NCBI GenBank assembly: GCA_964534135.1
Contig: CAZHQC010000031.1
Location: 1-21,192, forward strand
Reading direction: 5' to 3'
DNA length: 21,192 nt
DNA from: JAKLQJ01 sp964534135
GTDB lineage: Bacteria > Elusimicrobiota > Elusimicrobia > Elusimicrobiales > UBA9959
Below, one piece after another: positions 1 through 6,302 of the stretch. Numbering within the stretch: the first letter of the stretch is position 1; every line of letters starts with the position of its first letter. The translations under genes and the position numbers were made by a program. A model generated the notes under the pieces. It did not search any database and was not told the DNA's origin. It saw only the letters and a list, made by a program, of their open reading frames with translations.

Positions 1-2
1 AT

Positions 3-1025
3 TATGGCGACGGTTCCGAGCTTACGGGTCTGACGAGCGTCTCGGATAATTTAGGCGATCATACCGCTACAGAAGATTTAAATATGGCTAGCAATGCTAT
101 TTTTAATGTTTCATCAATGACAATAATGGCCTCCGATACAAGTACTGAATCACTTTGGGTTTCAACTTCCGCTACTACACCTCATTTGTATGTTTCAACA
201 GCGGGCAAAGTTGGCATAGGTACTACCAGTTTAACCGAAAAACTCACTATTTCAGATGGATGGCTAAAATTTGATACTGCCGAAATGGGAATAAAGTGGG
301 CTGATGGAAGCGAATCCACAACTTCGTTATCAGCCGAAGGAGGAGAAAGCACTGATTGGTTCGCGTCTTGCGTTAATCCTTATGATGCCAGCGATATTAT
401 GGTTGCGGTCGGCGATCTATGTGTTGATAAATACGAAGCATCCGTCTGGTCAACATATCTGGTAGGTACTCAATACGGAACAACTGGCGGCGATGATTAT
501 CCTTGTAATGATAATGGCCAAGACTGCGCGAGTACAAATAAAATATATGCCAGAAGCGTAATAGGTGTAACTCCATCGGCTTATATAACATGGTTTCAAG
601 CGGCGGCAGCTTGCGATAATGTGGGGAAACATTTACTGACAAATGCCGAGTGGCAGCGCGCGGCAAGGGGAACTGTAGATCCCGGCACTGGTGTGTTTTT
701 TCCCGGCTGTAATGTGAATACGCACATTCCTTCGCCTTCTATTACCGGAGGCAATACAAGCTGTCTTTCAACAGCCGGCGCTGAAAATATGGTAGGTTCT
801 CTTGCGGAATGGACGGCGGATATGGGCGGAATGGCAGCAAGTGAAACATTGGATTCAGGTTACGGTTCGGATATGGTAGAGTTTGACAGCGATGCAGTAA
901 TTCCGACAATTGTCCGAGGAGGGTCATGGAATGATGGGAGTGGTGCAGGTACTTTTGCATTCACAATAGAAACCCCATCCGCCGCCAAGGCGTTTCTGGG
1001 CTTCCGTTGCGGGAGACGCCGCTAA
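3..1025 (+). CDS. Surface/tail-fibre-like protein with C-terminal FGE-sulfatase (C-type lectin) fold, 5' partial
   Basis: The frame is open from the window edge, so the true start lies upstream; the ATG at 84 is internal. The first ~110 codons carry low-complexity Ser/Thr-rich repeats (DGSELTGL, NLGDHTATEDLNM, GKVGIGTT) like those of large exported proteins with many copies of this unit. The rest is a formylglycine-generating-enzyme/SUMF1-type domain: VDKYEASVW near the start, NAEWQRAARG in the middle, ENMVGSLAEWTADM, then VRGGSWNDGS and a terminal GFRCGRRR. The paired active-site cysteines of genuine FGE are not visible, so it is probably a ligand-binding or display domain rather than a sulfatase-activating enzyme. 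The same fold, ending in GGSWN...GFRC, is the usual target of diversity-generating retroelements, but no reverse transcriptase is in the window. The domain call is firm; cell-surface location is inferred. Confidence 0.85.
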   Translation, partial: YGDGSELTGLTSVSDNLGDHTATEDLNMASNAIFNVSSMTIMASDTSTESLWVSTSATTPHLYVSTAGKVGIGTTSLTEKLTISDGWLKFDTAEMGIKWADGSESTTSLSAEGGESTDWFASCVNPYDASDIMVAVGDLCVDKYEASVWSTYLVGTQYGTTGGDDYPCNDNGQDCASTNKIYARSVIGVTPSAYITWFQAAAACDNVGKHLLTNAEWQRAARGTVDPGTGVFFPGCNVNTHIPSPSITGGNTSCLSTAGAENMVGSLAEWTADMGGMAASETLDSGYGSDMVEFDSDAVIPTIVRGGSWNDGSGAGTFAFTIETPSAAKAFLGFRCGRRR

Positions 1026-1107
1026 AATTTCAGAGTATATAAAGTAAACTATTTCTAATGGAATATTAGATTATACCTTATCATTGTTTTTTCAAGAGAA
1101 ATTCGTT

Positions 1108-1515
1108 ATGAACACTATTATTGAAATATTTAAAGGACTTCTGCTCGGTATAATAGGCGGCATTGCGATTGGATGTCTATTGTCATGGAATTTATTATCT
1201 CACGCATACACCGGTTGGAAAACTTTATGGCCTGATTGCGGACAAATTCTATTCATTCCAATGTTTATGGGAGCAATAATTGGTTTGATTTCAAGAATGG
1301 AAAAGGAATCTCCCAGCGGAATTATCACAAGCATAATCACGGGAATGGGAGTTGGTTTTTTCTCTCCCTTTGTTTTCCATCAGATTTTCGGCAAGCGTAT
1401 TTACTTTACTTTCGGATCTATTGATATTTTGTATGTGCCAAATCTTACATTCATGATTTGCGGAGGCGCAGTCGCTTTTATATGGTATTTCAGCGGAAAC
1501 AAACTGTGGAGATAA
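1108..1515 (+). CDS. Small integral membrane protein, four predicted helices
   Basis: A 135-residue hydrophobic protein. I chose the ATG at 1108 because it starts directly at MNTIIEIFKG, with an AAGAGAA purine stretch upstream; a TTG at 1084 would add eight residues with no better ribosome site. Four hydrophobic spans are visible, at roughly residues 8-28, 45-62, 72-92 and 110-128, with Gly-rich helix faces (GIIGGIAIG, GMGVGFF). The loop between helices two and three is charged (SRMEKESPSG). No enzymatic motif is seen and I do not recognise the family. It lies 82 bases after the surface-protein gene on the same strand and could be co-transcribed with it. Real gene likely; function unknown. 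Confidence 0.65.
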   Translation: MNTIIEIFKGLLLGIIGGIAIGCLLSWNLLSHAYTGWKTLWPDCGQILFIPMFMGAIIGLISRMEKESPSGIITSIITGMGVGFFSPFVFHQIFGKRIYFTFGSIDILYVPNLTFMICGGAVAFIWYFSGNKLWR

Positions 1516-1582
1516 ATAACTAGGTTGCCAAAGATTTACGCTCACTATTTTTCAGCGGGCCCTGTCAGAAGTTGCAAGTTGA

Positions 1583-1632
1583 GCACTGCTGGGTGTCCAT
1601 AGCAAATCTTTGAAAGTCCAGTCCACTCTCAA
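1583..1632 (+). repeat. Short direct repeat, copy 1 (partner at 1789-1841)
   Basis: About 50 bases sharing the order GCAC..GC..GTGTCCATA.C.AATC.TT..GAAAG.CCAGTCCAC..CTCAA with 1789-1841. The partner lies inside the segment that interrupts inverted-repeat arm A, so this piece may be an older relic of the same inserted element. No ORF passes through it. The only other structure in 1516-1648 is a 9-base inverted pair, CAAAGATTT (1529-1537) with AAATCTTTG (1604-1612). Confidence 0.6.
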
Positions 1633-1648
1633 GTCACAAGATAGGAAC

Positions 1649-2026
1649 CCTGTAAGTCTGCAGGATCGCTCATGCAGAGGTTTTTAACGCTGTTGCTCGC
1701 TTCAATTTATTCGGAGACTGCGGAACACTGCAGGATAGTAACTCGAGAACTTGGCCGTTTGATACGCATAGCGCTTGATACGGCACTGGCACAGCCTTGT
1801 GTCCATATCAATCCTTCCGAAAGCCCAGTCCACCCACTCAAAAACAATGTTTTTTAACTCAAACATCCTCGTCGTTTCGGAGAAATTCCCTCGTAAACAT
1901 TACTCTCAAAGCTAAACCTCAGAAATTGCTCCCTTACAGACTTACAGCCTTCCGCTATGAATAATTTTTAAAGAAGTGTCCCAACCCTATTTAAGATAAA
2001 TCCGAATCACCCCAACCGACATAAGG
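1649..2026 (-). repeat. Inverted-repeat arm A (diverged copy of 2889-3165)
   Basis: Read on the minus strand, this stretch follows arm B (2889-3165) in order. It starts at CCTTATGTCGGTTGGG (about 2026-2010), then GGGACACTTCTT, then CTGTAAGTCTGTAAGGGAGC, a block around GAGGTTTAGCTTTGAGAGTA, GACGAGGATGTTTGAG, ACATTGTTTTTGAGTG, and finally AATAAATTGAAGCGAGCAAC and CTGCAGACTTACAGG ending at 1649. It differs from arm B mainly by an inserted segment of about 106 bases (about 1727-1832). The arm carries stops in all frames I checked and is noncoding. Confidence 0.8.
1751..1797 (-). repeat. Hairpin repeat unit inside arm A (family member 4)
   Basis: On the minus strand this unit reads AAGGCTGTGCCAGTGCCGTA, then CAAGCGCTATGCGTATCAAA and CGGCCA. 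It aligns with the three units at 3216-3314, 3360-3404 and 3423-3493. GCCGT/ACGGC (top-strand positions 1780-1784 and 1754-1758) form the conserved stem, enclosing a small CGC-TAT-GCG hairpin (1765-1773). Relative to the unit at 3448-3479 the stem has a T-to-C change matched by A-to-G on the other side, so pairing is kept. Confidence 0.6.
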
Positions 2027-2052
2027 AAATCTTTATTTTTCTTTTTTGGGGA

Positions 2053-2089
2053 CAAATTCCAAGGCCAATTTTTTGAGCCTCGGAATTTG
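2053..2089. terminator. Stem-loop between arm A and the Sel1 gene
   Basis: CAAATTCC (2053-2060) pairs with GGAATTTG (2082-2089) and, after one mismatch, AGGC (2062-2065) pairs with GCCT (2077-2080) around an 11-base T-rich loop. On the plus strand it is followed by TTTTCG and a T7 tract about 16 bases on; on the minus strand no U-tract follows. It could end plus-strand transcripts from the membrane-protein gene, or simply protect the 3' end of the Sel1 mRNA. The structure is clear; the terminator role is a guess. Confidence 0.4.
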
Positions 2090-2160
2090 TTTTCGTATCA
2101 TCTTTTTTTCCACTCTTTTATTGTCTCTAACTTCACCAATTCCCTTATTCTTTCAATCTT

Positions 2161-2829
2161 CTAATTCACACGATATAAAATTTCACGCTGAGATTTGGGT
2201 CGGACACATCGTTCCATAATTAGTTGCGCAGAGTCTGAAAAATCTTCTTGCATCGTATTTGTCTCATGATGTATTTTTACCTCAATTTTATTTGTCTCCA
2301 ATTTGTAATTTTTTTTTAGTTTCATTAAGGCAAGACCAAAACACTGCTCTGCCGACTTTATATAAAGTATCATGGCTTTTTCCTTACTTTTGGGCACACC
2401 ATTTCCTTTTTCATACATACACCCCAGATTATACATTCCTATCGCACTTTGATTTTCTTTTATAGCATCATTATAGAAATGAATAGCTTTCGCAAAGTCT
2501 TTTTTTATTTCGATACCGCCATCCCTATACATATCTCCAAGATTAACCTGCCCTAATTCGTCTCCCTTCTCAGCCGCAAGAAAAAACCATTTAACAGCCT
2601 CCTTTTCGCTGCGCACCTCTCCAAGCCCCTTTTTATATACAATACCAATCATATTCTGCGCCGGAGCAAAACCTTTTTTGGCAAGACCAAACATTATAGG
2701 AAAAGCATCGGAATATTTTTTTTGCTCATACAATTTAGTCGCTTTCTCATATGCCGGAAAAAAATCCGGTTTATAACAAGACATAAAAATTGAAACAAAA
2801 ACAACTACTATTCCAAATATTTTTTTCAT
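2161..2829 (-). CDS. Sel1-repeat lipoprotein
   Basis: A 222-residue protein with a lipoprotein signal (hydrophobic residues 4-17, then Cys18 in the context FMSC), so it is probably membrane-anchored outside the cytoplasm. From about residue 43 to 165 it contains Sel1-like (TPR-type) repeats, recognisable from A-x2-G-x2-x-A-x2-L-G-x-M-Y-x2-G: GFAPAQNMIGIVYKKGLG, GDELGQVNLGDMYRDG and SAIGMYNLGCMYEKGNG, each followed by a second helix with A-x2-F/Y. Such proteins usually act as scaffolds for protein contacts; the partner cannot be read from sequence. The last ~50 residues are polar and match nothing I know. The gene stands alone between inverted-repeat arms A and B. A perfect TATAAT lies 36 bases upstream of the ATG, and a weak G-rich ribosome site (GGGGTGG) precedes it. 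Confidence 0.85.
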   Translation of the reverse strand: MKKIFGIVVVFVSIFMSCYKPDFFPAYEKATKLYEQKKYSDAFPIMFGLAKKGFAPAQNMIGIVYKKGLGEVRSEKEAVKWFFLAAEKGDELGQVNLGDMYRDGGIEIKKDFAKAIHFYNDAIKENQSAIGMYNLGCMYEKGNGVPKSKEKAMILYIKSAEQCFGLALMKLKKNYKLETNKIEVKIHHETNTMQEDFSDSAQLIMERCVRPKSQREILYRVN

Positions 2830-2865
2830 AAACCACCCCGGTAAATTAATTCGTTCTTAGTTTTA

Positions 2866-2871
2866 ATTATA
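2866..2871 (-). promoter_or_regulatory. -10 box (TATAAT) of the Sel1 gene
   Basis: The minus strand reads GTAGTATAATTAAAAC here, giving a consensus TATAAT 36 bases before the Sel1 start codon. The matching -35 position holds only a weak TTAAGG-like hexamer (about 2889-2894). That hexamer lies at the outer end of repeat arm B, so the repeat boundary may contribute part of the promoter. Confidence 0.45.
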
Positions 2872-2888
2872 CTACATCATAAAGGCTT

Positions 2889-3165
2889 CCTTAATGTCGG
2901 GTGGGTAAATCAAGTTATGGTTAGGGCGTGGACACTCTTATAAATAAATATAAAGGGGAATGTAAAAAAGAAGCCTATAAGTCTGTAGTGAGCGATTTCT
3001 GAGGTTTAGTCTTGAGAGCAAAATTTACGAGAAAATTTCACTGAAACGGCGAGGATGTTTGAGGGAGAAAACATTGTTTTCGAGTGAGTTCCGCAGCCGC
3101 TGAATAAATTGAAGCGAGCAATGGCGTTTAAAACCTCTGCATAAGCGAGTCTGCAGACTTATAGG
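2889..3165 (+). repeat. Inverted-repeat arm B, containing a MITE-like 192-bp unit
   Basis: The plus-strand counterpart of arm A. It starts with CCTTAATGTCGGGTGGG and GGACACTCTTAT. The inner part, 2974-3165, is bounded by near-perfect terminal inverted repeats: CCTATAAGTCTGTAG (2974-2988) and CTGCAGACTTATAGG (3151-3165), 14 of 15 positions complementary. The body shares GAGGATGTTTGAG, AAACATTGTTTT and AATAAATTGAAGCGAGCAA with arm A. No target-site duplication is apparent at 2974/3165, and homology to arm A extends leftward past 2974, so the boundaries of the mobile unit are uncertain. No transposase is encoded. Confidence 0.75.
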
Positions 3166-3215
3166 ATTCGTCCATTAACTACTTAAACCATATAATTATA
3201 ACCCTCTGGAGATTT

Positions 3216-3314
3216 CAAGGCTATGCCGGGTGTCGGTCGTTCGTATAACTTACGACACCTGATGAACCAAAAGGTTCGTGTTCCGTAACAAAGCGCTATG
3301 CGCACCAAACGACC
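3216..3314 (+). repeat. Hairpin repeat unit 1 (expanded form)
   Basis: Starts CAAGGCTATGCCGGGTG and ends AAACGACCATT. GGTCGTT (3235-3241) pairs perfectly with AACGACC (3308-3314), closing a multi-branched fold: CGTA/TACG (3242-3245, 3251-3254); ACAC/GTGT (3255-3258, 3278-3281) stacked below GAACC-AAAA-GGTTC (3264-3277); and GCGC-TAT-GCGC (3293-3303). An alternative is GGTGTCG (3229-3235) with CGACACC (3253-3259). Compared with units 2-4 it has about 45 extra bases in the 5' side of the loop. Confidence 0.6.
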
Positions 3315-3318
3315 ATTC

Positions 3319-3349
3319 CCAGTGGATTCCAAAGGAATCTAATCACTGG
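3319..3349. repeat. Perfect two-part stem-loop between hairpin units 1 and 2
   Basis: CCAGTG (3319-3324) pairs with CACTGG (3344-3349) and GATTCC (3325-3330) with GGAATC (3334-3339) across an AAA loop, with a four-base TAAT bulge on the 3' side. Twelve paired bases with no mismatch, directly after unit 1, suggest it belongs to the same structured segment. Confidence 0.6.
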
Positions 3350-3359
3350 AAATAAACTA

Positions 3360-3404
3360 GGCTATGACTGTATCGCATAAGAGACTATGACTATCAAGCG
3401 ACTA
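3360..3404 (+). repeat. Hairpin repeat unit 2 (diverged)
   Basis: GGCTATGACTGTATCGCATA and CTATCAAGCGACTA align with unit 3 (3435-3480). TCGC (3373-3376) pairs with GCGA (3398-3401) at the place where unit 3 has GTCGT/ACGAC, so the T-to-C change is matched by A-to-G. The small inner hairpin of the other units is not preserved here. Confidence 0.45.
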
Positions 3405-3422
3405 AATCTATCTACTGAGGGT

Positions 3423-3493
3423 AAAAAACCACAAGGCTATGCTGGGTGTCGTAACAAGGTGCTAAGCATATCAGACGACCATAGTGGTTTTTT
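3423..3493 (-). terminator. Hairpin repeat unit 3, serving as terminator of the first ABC operon
   Basis: AAAAAACCAC (3423-3432) and GTGGTTTTTT (3484-3493) form a perfect 10-base stem, so either strand reads out a stem followed by T6. Inside lie CTATG/CATAG (3437-3441, 3480-3484), GTCGT/ACGAC (3448-3452, 3475-3479) and TGC-TAA-GCA (3460-3468). The stop codon of the minus-strand ATPase gene (3492-3494) sits in the outer stem, so this repeat most likely ends that operon, and it could also stop plus-strand transcripts. The internal part matches units 1, 2 and 4. Confidence 0.65.
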
Positions 3494-4565
3494 ATTTTTT
3501 AAAAAAGTGGATTTTTGTTTGGTCAAATCTAAACTTTATTTCCTGATTTTCTTTAAAACCTTTTTTAGGCGTGAATATGGAAAATTCCATATTATTAGAC
3601 GAAACATAAAGCAAAACTTCTTTCCCCAAAAGCTCCATTGAATCTATTTTACCCGTTAAAATATTCTCAGTCTCATCGGTCACTTCAATATCGGACGGCC
3701 TTATTCCCATGCAGTATTCAACGCCCGCTCGGGCGGTGGCAGAGTCAAAATAAAACCTATCCTTTTCAAATTGAATGTAAAAACTCTTCTCATCTTTGGA
3801 AACTTCAATATCAAACAAATTCATATTTGGAAAACCGATAAATCCAGCCACAAATTTATTTAAAGGTTTTTCATAAAGATTAATCGCGCTATCAACCTGC
3901 TGAACATAACCATCTTTAAGCACGGCAACTCTATCGCCCAAGGTCATAGCTTCAACCTGATCATGAGTAACATAAACAGTTGTTATGCCAAGCTCTCTCT
4001 GAAGTTTTTTTAATTCAATTCTAGTAGCGGTTCTTAATTGCGCGTCTAAATTTGAAAGCGGTTCATCAAATAAAAGCACTTTTGGCTTACGCACTATCGC
4101 CCTGGCAATAGCCACCCTTTGCCGTTCTCCACCGGAAAGTTCCGACGGTTTTGAATCTATATGCTTTGTAATATGTAATATTTCAGCGCTTTTTCTTACT
4201 TGCTTGTCTATTTCATTTTTATCCATTTTGGCGATTCTCAGAGGGAAAGCAATATTTTCATAAACTGAAAGATGAGGATAAAGCGCATAAGATTGAAAAA
4301 CCATAGCAACATTTCTTTCTTTCGGAGGCATACATTTACTTTTGTTGCCGCTGGCCACCACCTTTTCATCAAAAATAAGCTTACCGCCAGTTGGATTCTC
4401 AAGACCGGCTATTACATTTAGAAGAGTTGATTTACCGCAGCCTGAAGGGCCAAGTAGAACAAAAAATTCTCCGTCTCTTATATCAAGATTTATATCTTTG
4501 AGAACACTAACACTTCTACCCAGTGTTTTAAATTCTTTCTCTATATTTTTAATTTCAATTTTCAT
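3492..4565 (-). CDS. Sugar ABC importer ATPase, MalK/UgpC type (operon 1)
   Basis: A 357-residue cytoplasmic ATPase that would power the importer encoded by the three upstream genes. Walker A GPSGCGKST is at residues 39-47, Q-loop Gln91, signature LSGGERQ about 143-149, Walker B VLLFDE 163-168, D-loop SNLD 171-174 and switch His201 in VTHDQVEAMTLGDR. The ~120-residue C-terminal region (GFIGFPNMNLF, then GIRPSDIEV) is the OB-fold/TOBE domain typical of MalK-like subunits of CUT1 carbohydrate importers. Length is normal. AAAGGATT before the ATG is a good ribosome site. It is last in the operon, 37 bases after the permease, with its stop codon embedded in a terminator-like repeat. Substrate not determinable. 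Confidence 0.93.
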   Translation of the reverse strand: MKIEIKNIEKEFKTLGRSVSVLKDINLDIRDGEFFVLLGPSGCGKSTLLNVIAGLENPTGGKLIFDEKVVASGNKSKCMPPKERNVAMVFQSYALYPHLSVYENIAFPLRIAKMDKNEIDKQVRKSAEILHITKHIDSKPSELSGGERQRVAIARAIVRKPKVLLFDEPLSNLDAQLRTATRIELKKLQRELGITTVYVTHDQVEAMTLGDRVAVLKDGYVQQVDSAINLYEKPLNKFVAGFIGFPNMNLFDIEVSKDEKSFYIQFEKDRFYFDSATARAGVEYCMGIRPSDIEVTDETENILTGKIDSMELLGKEVLLYVSSNNMEFSIFTPKKGFKENQEIKFRFDQTKIHFFKK

Positions 4566-4602
4566 ATTTTAATCCTTTTGTCTACCACCATCTGAAACAA
4601 AC

Positions 4603-5427
4603 CTATCCTTTAACCGCTCCCTTGGTTAATCCTCCAACTATATGTTTTTGGAAAATTAATGTCAGTAGCAATATAGGCAACATGGTAACGGTTGAAGCCG
4701 CCATTATTTGTCCCCATGGAACTTGGCCATGCAAACCCTCAAATAAAGCTATACCGACGGGGATTGTGCGACTGTGATAATCGGTAGTTAAAATTAAAGC
4801 GAATATAAACTCATTAAAAGCAAAGATAAAAGATAATAGCGCCGTTGAAAATATCCCCGGAAGAGCAACAGGAAAAAGCACTTTAAATAATATTTGAAAT
4901 TTTGAACAGCCATCTATCATAGCTGCTTTATCAAGCTCTTTGGGTATTTGCGAGAAATAACTTACCAAAATCCATAAAGACAGCGGAAGTATCCAGGCTA
5001 TATAAGGAAAAATAAGAGCGGGATAAGCGTTGATAAAACCAAAATAAACCATAATTTTAAATAAATAGCCTATCATGCTTACTTGCGGAAACATTGAAAT
5101 TCCCAAAACAAAAAGAAGTATAAAAACCTTGCCCTTCATCTCAAGCCTTGTTATGGCGAAAGCTGCAAGAGAAGCTACAAATACTGTTACTACCGACGAC
5201 ACGAAGGAAACAATAATGCTGTTTTTAAGATAATCCAGAAAATGTAAAGATTCCACGCCTAAAACATTTTTATAATTTTCAAGTGTTAAATTCCACCCTT
5301 TAGCTAAAAAATCCGGCGCCACATTTATACTTGTTAAAACCATATAAACAAAAGGCAAAAGGGAAAAAACAACCATAAAGCAAGCCGTTGAAAATATGAG
5401 TAAATTTTTAATTTTTTCTTCGTTCAT
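4603..5427 (-). CDS. Sugar ABC importer permease, MalG type (operon 1)
   Basis: A 274-residue inner-membrane protein with six hydrophobic spans, the second of the two pore subunits. The cytoplasmic EAA coupling loop is recognisable at about residues 164-190 as KELDKAAMIDGCSKFQI followed by LFPVALPG, keeping the invariant Gly173. The N-terminal pattern (SLLPFVYMVLTSI, then NYKNVLG) and C-terminal HIVGGLTKGAVKG are standard for MalG-like subunits. The start codon overlaps the preceding permease stop as ATGA, with AGGATGAC as ribosome site, which argues for translational coupling and a 1:1 heterodimer with that permease. Confidence 0.92.
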   Translation of the reverse strand: MNEEKIKNLLIFSTACFMVVFSLLPFVYMVLTSINVAPDFLAKGWNLTLENYKNVLGVESLHFLDYLKNSIIVSFVSSVVTVFVASLAAFAITRLEMKGKVFILLFVLGISMFPQVSMIGYLFKIMVYFGFINAYPALIFPYIAWILPLSLWILVSYFSQIPKELDKAAMIDGCSKFQILFKVLFPVALPGIFSTALLSFIFAFNEFIFALILTTDYHSRTIPVGIALFEGLHGQVPWGQIMAASTVTMLPILLLTLIFQKHIVGGLTKGAVKG

Positions 5428-6302
5428 TGTATAGCGTCATCCTGAAATTTACTTATTTTTATATAAAAAACAGACATAATAAAAGCGACCAAAAACAATA
5501 ATACTGAGATAGCGCTGCCATAACCAAAATCTCCACCCAGAAAATACTTATATGCATAAAGGGAAACGGAAGTGGTAGCCCCGCCGGGGCCGCCATGAGT
5601 TAAAACATATATCACATCAAAAACTCTAAGAGAATCTATTGTCCTAAACAAAAGAGAAACCAAAAGCACGGGCCTTAATAAAGGCAAGGTAATAAGAAAA
5701 AAAGTTTGAAGAAAATTGGCTCGGTCTATCTTGGCCTGAAGCCTTAAATCAGAAGGCACCGACTGTAACCCTGCCAATACCAATAAAGCTACAAAAGGAG
5801 CTGTTTTCCAAACATCTGCGACCACTACGGTTGTGAAAGCGCCAATATCAGTGCCTATCCAATTTATAGGCGCATCGCTAAGACCCGTCGTCAATAAAAC
5901 ATAATTGGCCAGGCCATAGCTATAATTATAAATCAGTTCCCATATTTTGGCGGATATAGCTGACGGTATAGCCCAAGGCACAAGAACGCAAGCTCTAAGC
6001 AAACCTCTAAAGGGAATATTCAAATCCAATACGACGGCAAAAGCTGTTCCTATAATAAGTTCCAAAGGAACAGTTACGGCTATAAACAGCAATGTAAATC
6101 TTAGTGATTTCCAAAAACCTTCATCTCTTAATAAATCCCCATAATTATCCAGGAAAATGAACTTCATTTTCAGAAAAGTGACATCCCTAAACATACTTGT
6201 CCAGACTGAGCCGACTATCGGAATAAGCACAAATAAAGCCACAAAAATTAGGAGTGGGGCAACAAAAAGGTAAGATTCATATTTTTTTAGAAATTTTTTC
6301 AT
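5424..6302 (-). CDS. Sugar ABC importer permease, MalF type (operon 1)
   Basis: A 292-residue inner-membrane subunit with an N-terminal helix (SYLFVAPLLIFVALFVLIP), then five more spans. It pairs with the MalG-type subunit and contacts the MalK-type ATPase. The EAA loop reads LRLQAKIDRANFLQTF followed by LITLPLLRPV (residues 186-211). The usual E-A-A is replaced by L-Q-A, and the normally invariant Gly is Arg194 (codon CGA at 5723-5721, one base from GGA). The rest of the loop and the LPLLRP end are intact. Start and stop overlap neighbouring genes by four bases (ATGA) on both sides. The family is certain; whether this coupling loop works normally is an open question. Confidence 0.92.
   Translation of the reverse strand: MKKFLKKYESYLFVAPLLIFVALFVLIPIVGSVWTSMFRDVTFLKMKFIFLDNYGDLLRDEGFWKSLRFTLLFIAVTVPLELIIGTAFAVVLDLNIPFRGLLRACVLVPWAIPSAISAKIWELIYNYSYGLANYVLLTTGLSDAPINWIGTDIGAFTTVVVADVWKTAPFVALLVLAGLQSVPSDLRLQAKIDRANFLQTFFLITLPLLRPVLLVSLLFRTIDSLRVFDVIYVLTHGGPGGATTSVSLYAYKYFLGGDFGYGSAISVLLFLVAFIMSVFYIKISKFQDDAIQ

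Noticed and set aside
397..666. Antisense ORF opposite the FGE-domain gene
   Set aside because: Its translation has no family resemblance or ribosome site, and the plus-strand frame has clear protein motifs.
1672..1857. Plus-strand ORF of 61 codons in arm A
   Set aside because: It lies wholly in the noncoding repeat and its insert, and arm B does not preserve the frame.
3235..3314. Cloverleaf-like fold with a seven-base closing stem and a GGTTC arm, as in a tRNA
   Set aside because: Arm lengths, the GAACC-AAAA-GGTTC tetraloop and the absence of a proper anticodon arm and T-loop sequence do not fit a tRNA; related units keep only the main stem.
3216..3490. Integron attC-site array
   Set aside because: Hairpins are spaced like cassettes, but the required GTTRRRY/RYYYAAC core sites are missing, no small ORFs lie between them, and no integrase is present.
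3216..3490. CRISPR array
   Set aside because: The units are imperfect, of unequal length and unevenly spaced, with no constant repeat/spacer pattern and no cas genes.
3387..3641. Plus-strand ORF across hairpin units 2 and 3 into the ATPase gene
   Set aside because: It runs through the repeats and then antisense to the ATPase; composition is unlike the real genes and there is no ribosome site.
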